Position numbers and translations under genes: made by a program. A model generated the notes under the pieces. The model searched no databases and was not told where the DNA came from. It was given only the letters and a program-made list of their open reading frames with translations. This document shows positions 15,001 through 26,100 of a stretch of 27,457 nt of DNA, one piece after another; the first letter of the stretch is position 1; each line of letters opens with the position of its first letter. Origin of the DNA: an uncultured Bacilli bacterium (GTDB taxonomy: Bacteria > Bacillota_I > Bacilli_A > RF39 > UBA660); assembly GCA_934122215.1 (NCBI GenBank), contig CAKOWF010000013.1, positions 1 to 27,457 of the forward strand, given 5' to 3'.

Positions 15001-17015
15001 AAATTTAAGCTTACCTCACCAAATCCTGTTATAGATTTAACATTTGAACTTGTTGAAGTACCTCCTATCGTAACTTTATCAATATTATTAGGAACATCCA
15101 TAGTATAACTAGTAACATCTTTATTAAAAGCAGGATTAAGTGAATAATTATTAGAATCATTTTTAACTGTCAAACTAGATAAAGTATTAATACTTGATTT
15201 TTTTCTTTCAAACACTATAGTATATGTTTTTACTGTTCCATCTTCTGCCGTTACAACTATATTAGAATTTGAACTTGTACTCAAATCATAATCTCCAGTA
15301 CCAGTTATAGAAGCAAGTAAATTATCAGATAAAGTAGCCTGAACATTAACTGAAGTAACACTTTCATCATAAATATATTTATAACTTGTAGTTGATGAAG
15401 AAAATGATGGAGTCAATGTACCCTGTGGAGTACTAGTTAGCGTTAATGCTTTAATATCAGCATTATTAGATTGTCTTCTAACTTTCAAATTATATGTTTT
15501 ACTTGTTGTACCATCTTCTGCTGTTACTTTAATTGAGATTGTATTATCACCAACACTTAAATTATTTTCAGATATAACATATGAAGCATCTGTATCATTT
15601 AAAGATGCAACAACATTTAATGAAGTAATATTGTTTTTTACAGGATCTAATGTATATTCCGTATCAAAAGAAGAAAAATCTGAAATAGATGTTCCATTTA
15701 CCTTTATATCACTAAGTGTTGCATCACTCTTTGGTAATTCTCTTTTAATAGAAATATAATAAGTATTAGTAGTACAACTATTACCTGGTACTGAACTATA
15801 CAAAGAATCACAATTTTCTGCTTCTACTATAATACTTTTATTATTTAAAGTTTCACCAGTATTAGAAAGTTTCCAGCTTCCAGTACCAGATTTTATTAAG
15901 GTTGGACTTGTAACTGATGCATTTACTGTTGTATTAGATACTTTATAAGGAACAGTTGCTGTATAATTATAAGTTTTTCTATTAAAAGATTCATTTAATG
16001 AAATGCCAGATAGTGATAAACTATCTAAATAAGCACTATCAGAAAGCCTTTTTATATTTACAGTATATGTTTTTACTGTTCCATCCTCTGCAGTAGTTGT
16101 AAATGAAAATGAATTATCACCAACATTTAAACTTTTTTCACCTATTCCTGTTACACTTGTCTTTGTATGAGTAGTTGTTGCTTTTATATTAATTTTATCT
16201 ATATTAGCTGGAACAACAGTAGAAAATGAAGTTGCGGTTCCACCAGGAATAAAACTAGGATTCAAAATATAATTTGTTGAAGAATTGCTTACACTAAGTG
16301 AGGATAAAGTTACATCAGATGATTTTTCTTCGAATACACTTAAAGAAGAAGAATCAACAGTCTTTAAATTAACGTATGTTGAATCTTTTGTAGAACCAGT
16401 CGAATAAAGCCCATCAGATCCTGCATTTGATTCTGTAATCCAAGTAAATTTAATAGGTAATGCTGAAGGAGCAGTATCCTTTACTTTAAAAAATGCAATT
16501 ACAGCAGCACCACCAGATATATTAGAAAAACTAGTTGGTGATGCACTTTTAGTATCACGAAAAGTAGTAGTAACTTCACCAACATTATCTATATTTAAAA
16601 CATCATAATTCCATGTTCTAGCAGGAAATATACCACCATTTCTTTCAACTCTATCATCAAAGAAAATACTAGAATCTAAAACCTCAACAATAGATGAATC
16701 ATATCTATAATAAAGGGCAAATGATGTAGCATTAGCATTTGATGTATCAATTGTCTTTAGTGTTATTGCAGCTACAAAATAATCTCCCTGTTTTAAAGTT
16801 GAACTTGCGTCTAATTCTTCAGCTTCATCAGCTTGAAAAATATCATAAAACCAGTCTTCAGCCGCAGTAGAATTAGATGCATCAAAACTAGAATCAACTT
16901 TATAAAATTTAAAACCAACTTCATACGGTTCTGAAGAAGCATTAACTTTAAATGGTAAAAAAACTATAAATAATCCTATAAACATTAGTAAATAAATTTT
17001 ATTTTTTTTCTTCAT
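12045..17015 (-). CDS. Large secreted protein: cohesin-like N-terminus, 14 cadherin-like repeats, C-terminal dockerin
   Basis: This 1656-residue protein has a signal peptide (1-27), then a cohesin-like domain (about 28-228; GDYFVAAITLKTID, SFALYYRYDSSIVEV, VIAFFKVKD). Fourteen cadherin-like beta-sandwich repeats of about 90 residues run from 232 to 1511. A pre-dockerin module (1515-1594) and a type I dockerin (1595-1654) follow. Dockerin loop 1 is canonical (GDTSGDGEIDLLDAV). Loop 2 (YVNPDNEIDLLDAV) has Tyr at the first calcium-ligand position and Asn in place of the usual Gly. There is no transmembrane anchor or sorting signal, so attachment probably goes through dockerin-cohesin contact. 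With both module types it could bridge other proteins, as adaptor scaffoldins do. The repeats show a three-repeat higher-order period. ATG 17015 has a distant AGGGG ribosome site. It has its own extended -10 promoter and is the first gene of the operon. Confidence 0.85.
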   Translation of the reverse strand: MKKKNKIYLLMFIGLFIVFLPFKVNASSEPYEVGFKFYKVDSSFDASNSTAAEDWFYDIFQADEAEELDASSTLKQGDYFVAAITLKTIDTSNANATSFALYYRYDSSIVEVLDSSIFFDDRVERNGGIFPARTWNYDVLNIDNVGEVTTTFRDTKSASPTSFSNISGGAAVIAFFKVKDTAPSALPIKFTWITESNAGSDGLYSTGSTKDSTYVNLKTVDSSSLSVFEEKSSDVTLSSLSVSNSSTNYILNPSFIPGGTATSFSTVVPANIDKINIKATTTHTKTSVTGIGEKSLNVGDNSFSFTTTAEDGTVKTYTVNIKRLSDSAYLDSLSLSGISLNESFNRKTYNYTATVPYKVSNTTVNASVTSPTLIKSGTGSWKLSNTGETLNNKSIIVEAENCDSLYSSVPGNSCTTNTYYISIKRELPKSDATLSDIKVNGTSISDFSSFDTEYTLDPVKNNITSLNVVASLNDTDASYVISENNLSVGDNTISIKVTAEDGTTSKTYNLKVRRQSNNADIKALTLTSTPQGTLTPSFSSSTTSYKYIYDESVTSVNVQATLSDNLLASITGTGDYDLSTSSNSNIVVTAEDGTVKTYTIVFERKKSSINTLSSLTVKNDSNNYSLNPAFNKDVTSYTMDVPNNIDKVTIGGTSTSSNVKSITGFGEVSLNFGSNQKNIVVTAEDGTAKTYSITINRKKSADAYLKNIKIDNVAISDFSKEKFEYNIDPIRSSTSSLNITYDKNNEYSTVEILDNNLSIGNNIVKLKVTSQDGNVVNIYKINVRRKSNNSNLDGITVTSNPQGTLVEAFNPSTTVYTYKYDRSVTSINVSALASDSNQVITGEGTYNISDTKKATLTVTPEDGNVKIYTINFEQILESDSTLSSITVSKDSDAYVLDPVFNSSTLEYSAEVPAEIDQVNINAVANGNYTKSITGTGNVSLKFGSNTVKIIVMAEDNSTTIYKLNINRKISADASLTDLKVDGITVNNFKSEKTEYTLDDVDYDKDEIEISATGIVGSSISGNGVKSLKVGNNTFEVSVTAQDGVTKSIYKINVRRKSNDSSLTSLSSSDGTLSPTFSSSTLTYKLQIADEVDKLSISAIPALGAKVKNASSLTDIDVRSNSSISVEVLAEDSNYTTTYTINIERLVSTNAYLKGLTVSSGTLNPSFNKNTFEYTVNVGENISYIKIGTIKENDKSTITGNIGINNLSYGNNNFSIKVTAEDNKTSNVYKLNVIRAKKSDNTLKELNIDGNLIAGFNKSKTDYEVNVSYSKSTIEIGAIANDLDATITGNIGIKNLNIGINNFTINVKAQNGDIKTYTIKVTRVGNSDNSLKSLTIFGITPTWNESSKQYELTVGNDKTVLSPSDIVTTIPDGASINKGKGMNLSVGNNIYTISVTSATNNVQNYKIAINREEKKLSSDATLSSLSVKNYTLSPSFNKNTLSYSIGDVESSVNTLTVNATSSDSKASIKYYLNEVEQSSNVISISKSGTSTIKVKVIAENKDQKDYLITYNKLQQVSSKITSSIHTIDDNYIRSVRLNETALNLKDELTNDNKYLEIWNSDDSKKISDNEKLGTGMIVKLIINGEIKDRKVIVIRGDTSGDGEIDLLDAVKILNDTLQRVVLTGAYKDAAYVNPDNEIDLLDAVWILNHCLGKQLLY
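13578..16322 (-). repeat. Higher-order repeat: three A-B-C triplets of cadherin-like domains
   Basis: Within the 1656-residue protein, repeats 1, 5 and 8 are type A (TLSSLxV...DS..Y.L.P.F), 3, 6 and 9 are type B (SDF...EYxLDP...INVRRKSN) and 4, 7 and 10 are type C (TSxPQGTL...YxYxYDxSVTS in repeats 4 and 7; repeat 10 is degenerate). Units are 16322-15198 (with one extra repeat between A and B), 15197-14385 and 14384-13578. The second and third units are both about 270 residues. This indicates duplication of a whole triplet, not single domains. Confidence 0.7.
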
Positions 17016-17056
17016 ACAACAAGGCCCCTATCATACTCTATTTTATTCTATTTATA

Positions 17057-17085
17057 ATTATAACATCTTTGCTGACATATTTCTA
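17057..17085 (-). promoter_or_regulatory. Predicted extended -10 promoter of the three-gene surface operon
   Basis: TGTTATAAT (hexamer 17057-17062) is a perfect extended -10; TAGAAA (17080-17085) lies 17 bases upstream as the -35. This gives a leader of about 35 bases before ATG 17015. It lies after the terminator of the giant gene, so the operon can be expressed independently of it. Confidence 0.65.
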
Positions 17086-17106
17086 CAAATTTATACATAT
17101 AATTTT

Positions 17107-17137
17107 AAAAAAATAGAAGCTATTTTAGCCTCTATTT
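17107..17137 (-). terminator. Strong intrinsic terminator overlapping the stop codon of the giant gene
   Basis: Arms 17126-17137 and 17111-17122 form a 12-base-pair stem with one G-U pair and a three-base loop, followed by a T-run on the minus strand. The TAG stop (17132-17134) is inside the stem. Confidence 0.85.
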
Positions 17138-20100
17138 TTTTATATCAGTAATAATTTTACCAACATAATTTACAAGTTTAATTTGGTCTGTTAAATCGAC
17201 TCTTCCATCCTTTGTTAAATCAGATGCTTTTAATTGATCATTATCAAAAGTTGAAATTTTACCAACATAGTTTACCAAACTAATTTGATCTGTTAAATCG
17301 ACTTTTCCATCCTTAGTTATATCTCCTCGAACTATAATTTTAAGTTCATCATATACAACATCATTTTCTTCTAATTTAACAGTCATACTAGTACCAATAA
17401 ATTGACTATCATCATCAATTTTATTATTATCTTTATCATATAAAACTAAATTTTCACTATTATTTTTAAATCCGTTCTTATATGATTCTATATTAGTATT
17501 AGGATTACTTCCAATCGTATAATCTTCATCATCTCTTATTATTTCATAAGTATCAGAATTTATTGTATGTAAATCATTATCTCTAGTTATATTTAATTTA
17601 TATTCTTGAGTAGTATAACCATCTTTTGCTATAACCTCAATAGTATATACATTATTTGAATCTTTTAATAATTCAATATCTCCCATCAAATTAACACTAG
17701 CTTCACTATCAATAGGAATAGCTTCTATTTCACTTTCAAGTAATTTCTTTTTACTTCTTGATACCGAAACATTATAAGTAAATGTATCTTTATCAAATTC
17801 AAATTCATAACCTTTTATTTTCAAAGATGATAATCTAACTTCACTCTGACTTTCTTTTACAACATTAAAAGTATAAATATTAGTTGATCCATCTTCTGCT
17901 GTAATTGTAATAGTTCTAACAGAATCACCATCAGGTATAATTTTTTGCTCATTTCCAGAAACAGATGCTCTACTATCTTCAAGCTCTACCTCAAATGATA
18001 ATAAGCTATCATTCTTAGTAACATTTAAAGTATATACCTTATCGCCGGTATTAAATTCAGGAGTTAAAGTACCAACACTTGGTGTTATTATCTTAACAGC
18101 ATTATTCGTACTAGCCTCTCTATTAATAGTTATTTTATATATATTTGTCATTCCTGATTCACTAACAACAGGTATTTCAAATTCATTAGAACCTAAATTT
18201 AGTTTTTTTACACCTGTGTTACTTATAGAAGCATTACTATCTTCTTTAGTTGCTTTTAAAGTAATATATTCGACTGAACTATCAACAGAAATTGAATAGT
18301 CATTTTTTTCTTTATTAAAATCAAAAGGTATTTCTTTATTATTTGAAATAATAGATAAACTAGATAAATAATTATTATCTGATTTTTTTCTATTAATATT
18401 TAAAGTATAAGTTCTATATACTCCTATAGCTGACTTAACTTTTATTAAAATTGTATTTTCACCAGTAACCAAATTATGTAATCCATTACCTGTAGTAACA
18501 ATAGATTGAGAATCTTGTTGAACAGCATTTACATAAATACTAGTAACATTATTGTCAACTTCAACATCATAACTCATAGTATTAGGATCAAAATTTGGAA
18601 CCAAAGTACCTTCAGATAACTCAATACTATTTAAATAGTTATTTGTAGATAAATTTCTATTTACATATAAAATGTACTCAGTTTCAGTACCATCCTCTGC
18701 TGTAACTTTAATAGTAACTTCATTCATACCAATAACAAAATTTTGATTACCTTTAATTTCATAAGTAGCCTTTTCATCTTCAGGTATAGCATTAATATTC
18801 AATGAAGTTGTTTCATTATTTACATTTATGAAATATTCTAGATTTTCCTTATCAAATGATGGAGATAAATCATAATCATCTACACTAAGTTCTTTTAAAT
18901 AAGAACTTACATTTTCCTCTCTATTAACAATTATCCTATATGTTCTAACAACACCAGATTCACTTGTTACAGTTATATAAATTGAATTTTCTCCCTCATT
19001 TAATGAATAAGTTTTAAATCCTTCTACATTAGAAGATAAATCTTCTAACTTTCCATCTATTTCTATTTTATCTATTTCATTTGAAACATCCACAGTATAT
19101 TCTAATGTGTCTTTATCAAATACTGGAGTTAATACTCCTTCACTAGTATATAAATTAGATAAATAATTATTATCAGATCCATCTTTAGTAACAATAATCG
19201 TATACTTTTTAGCAGTACCTGCCTCACTCGTTACAGTAATATCTATTTGATTAGTTCCAACACCTATTTGATGAGATCCAACACCACTTACCACAGAAGT
19301 AGATACCTCAGGTGTTGCTGCTACAACAATATTATTTATATTATTATCAACACTAATAGTATATGTAGTAACACCTTTGTGAAAATTAGGTACAAGGTTA
19401 TTACCTAATACACTTAAAGTTGCTAAATTGTTATTTGTATTAGCACTTTTATTTACAGAAAGTACATAATCATGAGTAGTTGTTTTATCAGGAGCAGTAA
19501 CTCTTATAGTTACAGTATTTAGACCTGTTTTAAAATCTTGATTACCAATTACTTCATATGTAGCATCACTTTCTGTTGTTTTAATTGTACTAAACTCTAA
19601 AGAAGATTTGCTTGTATTTAAAGTGTACTTATCAGTTTTTTTATTAAATTTAGGACTCAAAGTACTTCCCTTTACCACAAGCGAAGATAAAGTCGCATCA
19701 TTAGATTCCTTTCTTGTTACAATAACTTGATAATCTTTTTGAATACCATCACCATTTATTACAGAAATAGCTAGAGGATTTTTACCAACATTTAAAGAAT
19801 ATGTACCATTTCCATATACTCTAACATTAGAATCATTTGTGCTTCCAGTTAAAGTAATCTCATCAACATCATGATCAACAGATGCATAATATATTTGAGT
19901 TTTAGGATCAAAAGTAGGACTTAATGTACCAGAATCTATAGATAAAGAATCTAAATAAAATTCTTCAGTTATAGCTTTTTGCTTAACAACTCTCAATTTA
20001 TAATCCTTAGTATTTCCATGTTGAGCAGTAACCCTAACTATTACCTCTTTTTCAACGCCTTCAACAAAATCTTGATTACCAATAATTTCATATGTAGCAT

Positions 20101-23100
20101 TTTCATCTTCCGTAATAGCATCAATAGTTAATTTATTAACATCTGATGGAATTTTAACATCATATAAAATAGTTGTATCTTGAAATCTAGGAGAAAGAGC
20201 ACCTTCTTTAACAAATAAATATTTTAAATCATCATTTAAAGACATATCTCTTACGACTCTAACAATATACGTCTTTACTGTTCCTTTTTCACTTTGAACA
20301 CTCAAAACAATATCATTATTTCCAACTTTTAATGAATATGTACCATTACCATTTACTGTTGATGTTGATACATTTGGAATACCATTTATCTCTATTTGAT
20401 TTACTTCATATTGAACATTTATCAAATATTGATACTCTCCTGAGTCACTTAAGATAACACTACTACCTGCACTATTTTTTATTTCTTTTAATCCAGCATC
20501 ATCATTTTTATCTTTATTTATTGTAATAGTATATGTACGTTCCTCTTCTGTTTCGCTTTGAACAATAAGTTTAATTACATTTACACCTGTAGATAAATAA
20601 TATGTCCCATTACCTTTTATAATTGAACTTGAATCATCCAAAATTCCAGTAACATCTATACTATCAACATCACTTGAAACATCCATAGTATATTCAAGTG
20701 TTTCCTTATTAAATGCTTCATTTAAAGTGCCTGTATTTAACTTAATATCTTTCAAATAATTATTTGATGAAAGAGGTTTTGTTACATATATATAGTAATC
20801 TCTTGTTGTTTGATTCTCAGCAACACTATGAATTGTAATTGTATTATTTACTTTTGCTAAATTACGATTACCACTAATTCTATAATTTGTAGTAGATTCT
20901 TGTGGAGTAACATTTAAATCAAGTGAAGTAACATCCTTTGGTATTTTTAAATAATATTCATAATTTGTAGGGCTAAATTCTTCATTAAAAGTATATCCAT
21001 CTATTTCAATATTAGAAAGTAATGGGTTAGAATTTTTATCTTTATTAATTGTCAAATTATAAACATTAACATCTCCACTTTCACTAGTTACTTGAACACT
21101 AAAATTATTTATACCAGATTTTAAGTCTTTATTACCTAATCCAGTAACAGAAGCACTTCCACTTTCAGGAGTTGCATTTATAGTAACAGATTTCACATTT
21201 GAAGGAGCACTTATAACATAATCATTTAACAATTTATTAAATTGTGGTGATAACTCCAAAGAACTTCCATTTCCTACAACTTCTAATTCTTTCAAAAATA
21301 CATTACTATCTTGCTCTTTATAAATATGAAGTAAATAAGTTTTAGTATCACCATTAGAAGCAGTAACAATTACCATAGCATCATTAATTCCTAAAACTAA
21401 ATTAGTATTTCCTGTAATAGAGACTTTCGCATCGCTACTTTCAGGAATTGCTTCAACATCATAGCTTGTATAAGCTGAAGTAATTGTTCCATAATACTCA
21501 TATTTATATGGATCAAAATCAATTTCAATATCTGGATTAACAATTTTTAAACTAGTTAAATTATTATTACCTGTCATATCTCTTTTAAATACATATGTAT
21601 AAACAGTATTTTGAGTTCCATCCTCACTAGTAACTTCTACTTCATAAGTATTTATGTCATTTATTAAACTAAAAGTACCATTTTCCAATTCAATTGTATT
21701 ACCTTCTTCTACTTTTCTATAAATAACACTTTGATATCCTGATTTTAAAATAGGTTTTACTTCAACCTCATTAAGCATAAAAGGTAAAGTAATTTCATAA
21801 TTAGTTGTATCTTTATCAAAAGTATAATTACAATAATTAGAATCTTTTTGACATAAATAAGGATTCATTTTATTTATTTGTATATCTAAAGGATATGGAT
21901 CACTTGAACCTTTACGATTTATATTTAATACATAATTTCTAACGCTTCCATCACTTGCTGTAACAGATATTGTTTGTTTACTATTACCAGGTGGTACATT
22001 AACAACACCTAACCCACTAATAGCAGCATCTTCGTCTTTTGCTTCAGCAAAAATTTTTATAGATTCATCATCTTCTTCAAGATTTAAATCATATTCTGTA
22101 ATCCAAGTCTTAAAAGGAATAGAAATATCACCATCATTAATTGTAAGAGAGTCTAAGAAATTATTACTGCTTAAAGTAGATAATAAAGTTATTCTCGCAT
22201 ATCCATCTTTAGAGTTACCAGTACCTTCTTTATAATATCCACCATAAGGATCTGGCATAGAAGTTATACCTTCTTTTGTAGTAGTCCAATTATATCCTTT
22301 TCCATCTATCATAACAGTATTAGTAAAAACAAAATTAGAATAATGATATGAATCACTTAAAGTTGTAAAAAGAGTAGTTTTAGGATTACCATCTTCATTT
22401 ATAGCAATACTTCCGGCATGTCCAGAAATAAAGCTTGATCCGCCTCCACCAGATGAGCCATCACTTCTACTAGTTGTACCTGCATAATATCCACTTCCAG
22501 CTCCTCCTGGGCCAACAGTATAATCTGAATCAGAAACCATAGTTGCATACCCAAATGCATTACCAAATATTTGAGTCGCCACAGATTTTCCTTTATTTCC
22601 AATATAGCCTTCTAATCCACCAGCGGATGAGCCGGCAACATTATAAGTAGCTCCGCCTCCACCACCGGCAACCATAATACGGCTTTTTAGTGAATCAGTA
22701 TCATTCCAAATACCTCCAACTAAACGAACATCAGTGGCTCCACCTCCACCAGCTCCAGGTTCAGGACCAGAATCACAGTTTCCATCAATTCCACCTTGGG
22801 CTCCACCGTTGTATCCTCCAAGTCCACCTACACATCTAGATACACTTGCTGAATCTTTTCCTTTGCCTCCAACATAAACATACAAATTTTGATTTTGATT
22901 AAGTATTATTTCGCCACTTGTGTAACCACCAGAGCCACCATATTTATCTAATACATAATTTGTTCTTCCACGTCCACCAGCGGCTCCCCATAATTCTATC
23001 TTATATTTTCCACCATATAATGCCGTAAATGTTTGAACATTACCAGTATATTCATACAAATTTTCAGGAACATCAATATTAGAAGTTTTTGTATAATTAA

Positions 23101-26100
23101 TTTTATAAACGGTATCCTCTAGACCTTCCAATTTAGAAGTTATAGTTATAAAACCACTTTTTTCCAAATAGTGTCCACCTACTATCTCAATAGATGCACC
23201 ATTATAATAAGCAATTGTATTAATATTTAGTTCTAATATATTATCAGGAATTTCTATATCATATTCATATATATCAGAACTAAAGTCAAAATTTTTTATT
23301 AATTCATTACCAAGATCAATACTTTTTAATTTAGTACTCTTTTTTCTTGTAAAATTAAATATGTAATGTTGACTTTCATTTTTATCTTCAGATACAACTA
23401 AAATTGTTTTAGAAATAGAATTATCACTAAATTCAAATTTACCTGTTCCAGTTACCTCTTGACTTGTAGAACCTTTAATTACTTCCAAATCAACATAATT
23501 AGTACTTGTAGGAAGTTCTATATTATATTCAAACTTATTAGGTGAAAATAAATCATATTTTATACCATTGATAAGTACATTAGACAAGTATTTATTACTA
23601 TTTGCTTCTCTTGTTACATGAATCGTGTATAAATTAACATTTCCTTTAACAGAAGTAAGCTGAATATTTATATCAGTTTTTCCTGCTGGAATATCATATT
23701 CTCCTAAACCATATATAGCCAAATCTGGATTAGGAGATGTAGCATCAACAGTTAACTTTGAAATAGATGAATCAAGAGTAACATTATATTCTTTTATATC
23801 AGTATCAAATACTGGATCTAATGTACCACTACTCAAAGTAATAGAATCTAATGTATCCTCTTTTTCTCGCCCTAAAAAAGTTATTTTGGCATAACCTGAA
23901 TTTTCATTACCATTCATTTTTGATTTTCCATCAAATGTAGGCATTCCAATTTGAGTTTTCTTCTCAGTTGTCCATTCATATCCATTTCCATCTATCATAA
24001 CTGTATCTTCAAATTTATAATTTGAATAATGAATAGAATTGTCAAGTTCAGTATATACATTTGTCTTTGGAGTTCCATCTATATTTATAGCTATACTTCC
24101 AGCATGTCCAGAAATAAAACTAGAACCTCCACCACCAGATGCAGAATCACTTTTATTAGTTATACCACCATAATATCCACTTCCAGAACCTCCTGGACCA
24201 GCAGTATAATCCGAACTAGAAACCATAGTTGCATATCCAAATGCATTACCAGATATTTGAGTTGCGAAAGTTTTAGCCTCTCCTCCAGCATAACCATTAA
24301 GTCCACCAGCTGAAGAACCTACATAGGAATATGAGCCTCCGCCTCCGCCTCCGGCAACCATTATACGACTTTTTAGTGAGTCAGAATTATTCCAATCTCC
24401 ACCTACCAAACGAACATCAGTGGCTCCACCACCTCCGGCACCAGGTTCAGGATTAGAATCACAGTTTCCATCAATTCCGCCTTGAGCTCCACCATTATAT
24501 CCTCCAAGTCCACCTACACATTTAGATACACTTGCGGCATAAAGTCCTTTACCACCTACATAAAAATAAAGAATAGTACCCTTTTCAAGATAAATAGTAC
24601 CTTTTGTATATCCACCTTTACCACCTTTGTAATTTAATGTATAATCAGTTCTACCTTGGCCACCAGCAGCTCCCCATAACTCTATTTCATAATAACCAGA
24701 ATAAGGTACAACGTATTCTTCGGAAGAACCTGTTGATTCATATATAGTTTTAAGATTATTGCTTTCTTGTCTTTTTACATGAAATATATAAGTTGAATTT
24801 TCCATACCTTGAGTACTTACATTTATTTTTACTAGATTATTTCCAATTTTTAAAGTAGATTTTTCTATAGTATAAGTAGTATTTTCATAAGTCTCTATAA
24901 TAGGCGTTAAGTCAAAAACATTATAAGGTACTTCTATTATATATTCATATTGATCAGGATTAAAATCAAATTGTTTTTCATTAAATGAAATAGATTTCAA
25001 AGTAGATTTTTTTAAAGATGGTGTAATATTATATATTGTAATATCACCAGTATCATTATCTATAATACTTACCGTATGTACTTCTCCAGCCTTTAGAGTA
25101 ACCTTTCCAGCTCCAAATACAGTTACATTTTTTACTGATGTTTCATAATTAATAGTTGTCAAAAAATTGTCATTTGGAATAATTACATCATATTCAAAAA
25201 CAGAATCTTCTAATTTTTGAACAATAGTAGCATTTTCAATATCTAATTTAGTAAAATGAGAAATCCCATTTATAAGAGTTATTCTCGCATGTCCATCAGA
25301 ACTATTACCAGTAATAACACTATTGTCTAAATAGTTTGGCATCTCTTCACTACCAGATTTCATAACAATATCACTAAATTTATAATTACTATAATGAATA
25401 TTACTATCTAAAAAATATACATTATTTTCAGTAGAATTTCCAGAAATAGCAGTACAACCTGTACACCCTGACACAAACGAACTACCACCAGCACCAGCTG
25501 TTTTATAAGAATTAGAAGCTCCTGAAGATTTGGCAAATCCCCCAAAATATCCGCCTCCACCTCCGGCAACATCGACATTAGAATTTACATAAACTCCATC
25601 TTGTCCAATTCCAAATTTATATCCAGTGGTTTGAGTTCCACCTTTACTATAAAGAGTGTCCTCACCAGAAAGCGTACCAGCATTTCCACCACGAAGTTCG
25701 TAAGAAGCTCCTCCGCCTCCACCAGCAATCATAATACGACTTTTTAAAGAAGTAAAATCATCCCAATTATCACCTTTTACTAAACGAACATCTGTAGCAC
25801 CTCCACCAGCACCAGAAGCTTCATCATCAGAGTGATCGTGATCTCCTCTACCTCCACCATTATATCCGCCAGCGACAATAGTAGCTTTCTTAGCATCTCG
25901 TCCTTTGCATCCAACATAAACATAAATTTTTTCGTTTTTCTTAAGAGTAATAACACCACTGGTATAAGCGCCTTTACCCCCTAATCTCACACCTGAATTT
26001 GTATACGAATTATTATCTAAGTTTTTACCACCTGCGGCTCCCCATAATTCTATTTTATAATTCCCATATTCTGGAGCTACAAATTCTTGATAATCTTCTG

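Noticed and set aside
22399..22602. Minus-strand frame of 67 codons inside the giant gene
   Set aside because: A shifted frame of the glycine-rich domain; no ribosome site.
24029..24313. Plus-strand frame of 94 codons rich in Ser, Thr and Arg
   Set aside because: Antisense of glycine-rich domain 2; composition follows from GGN codons read backwards.
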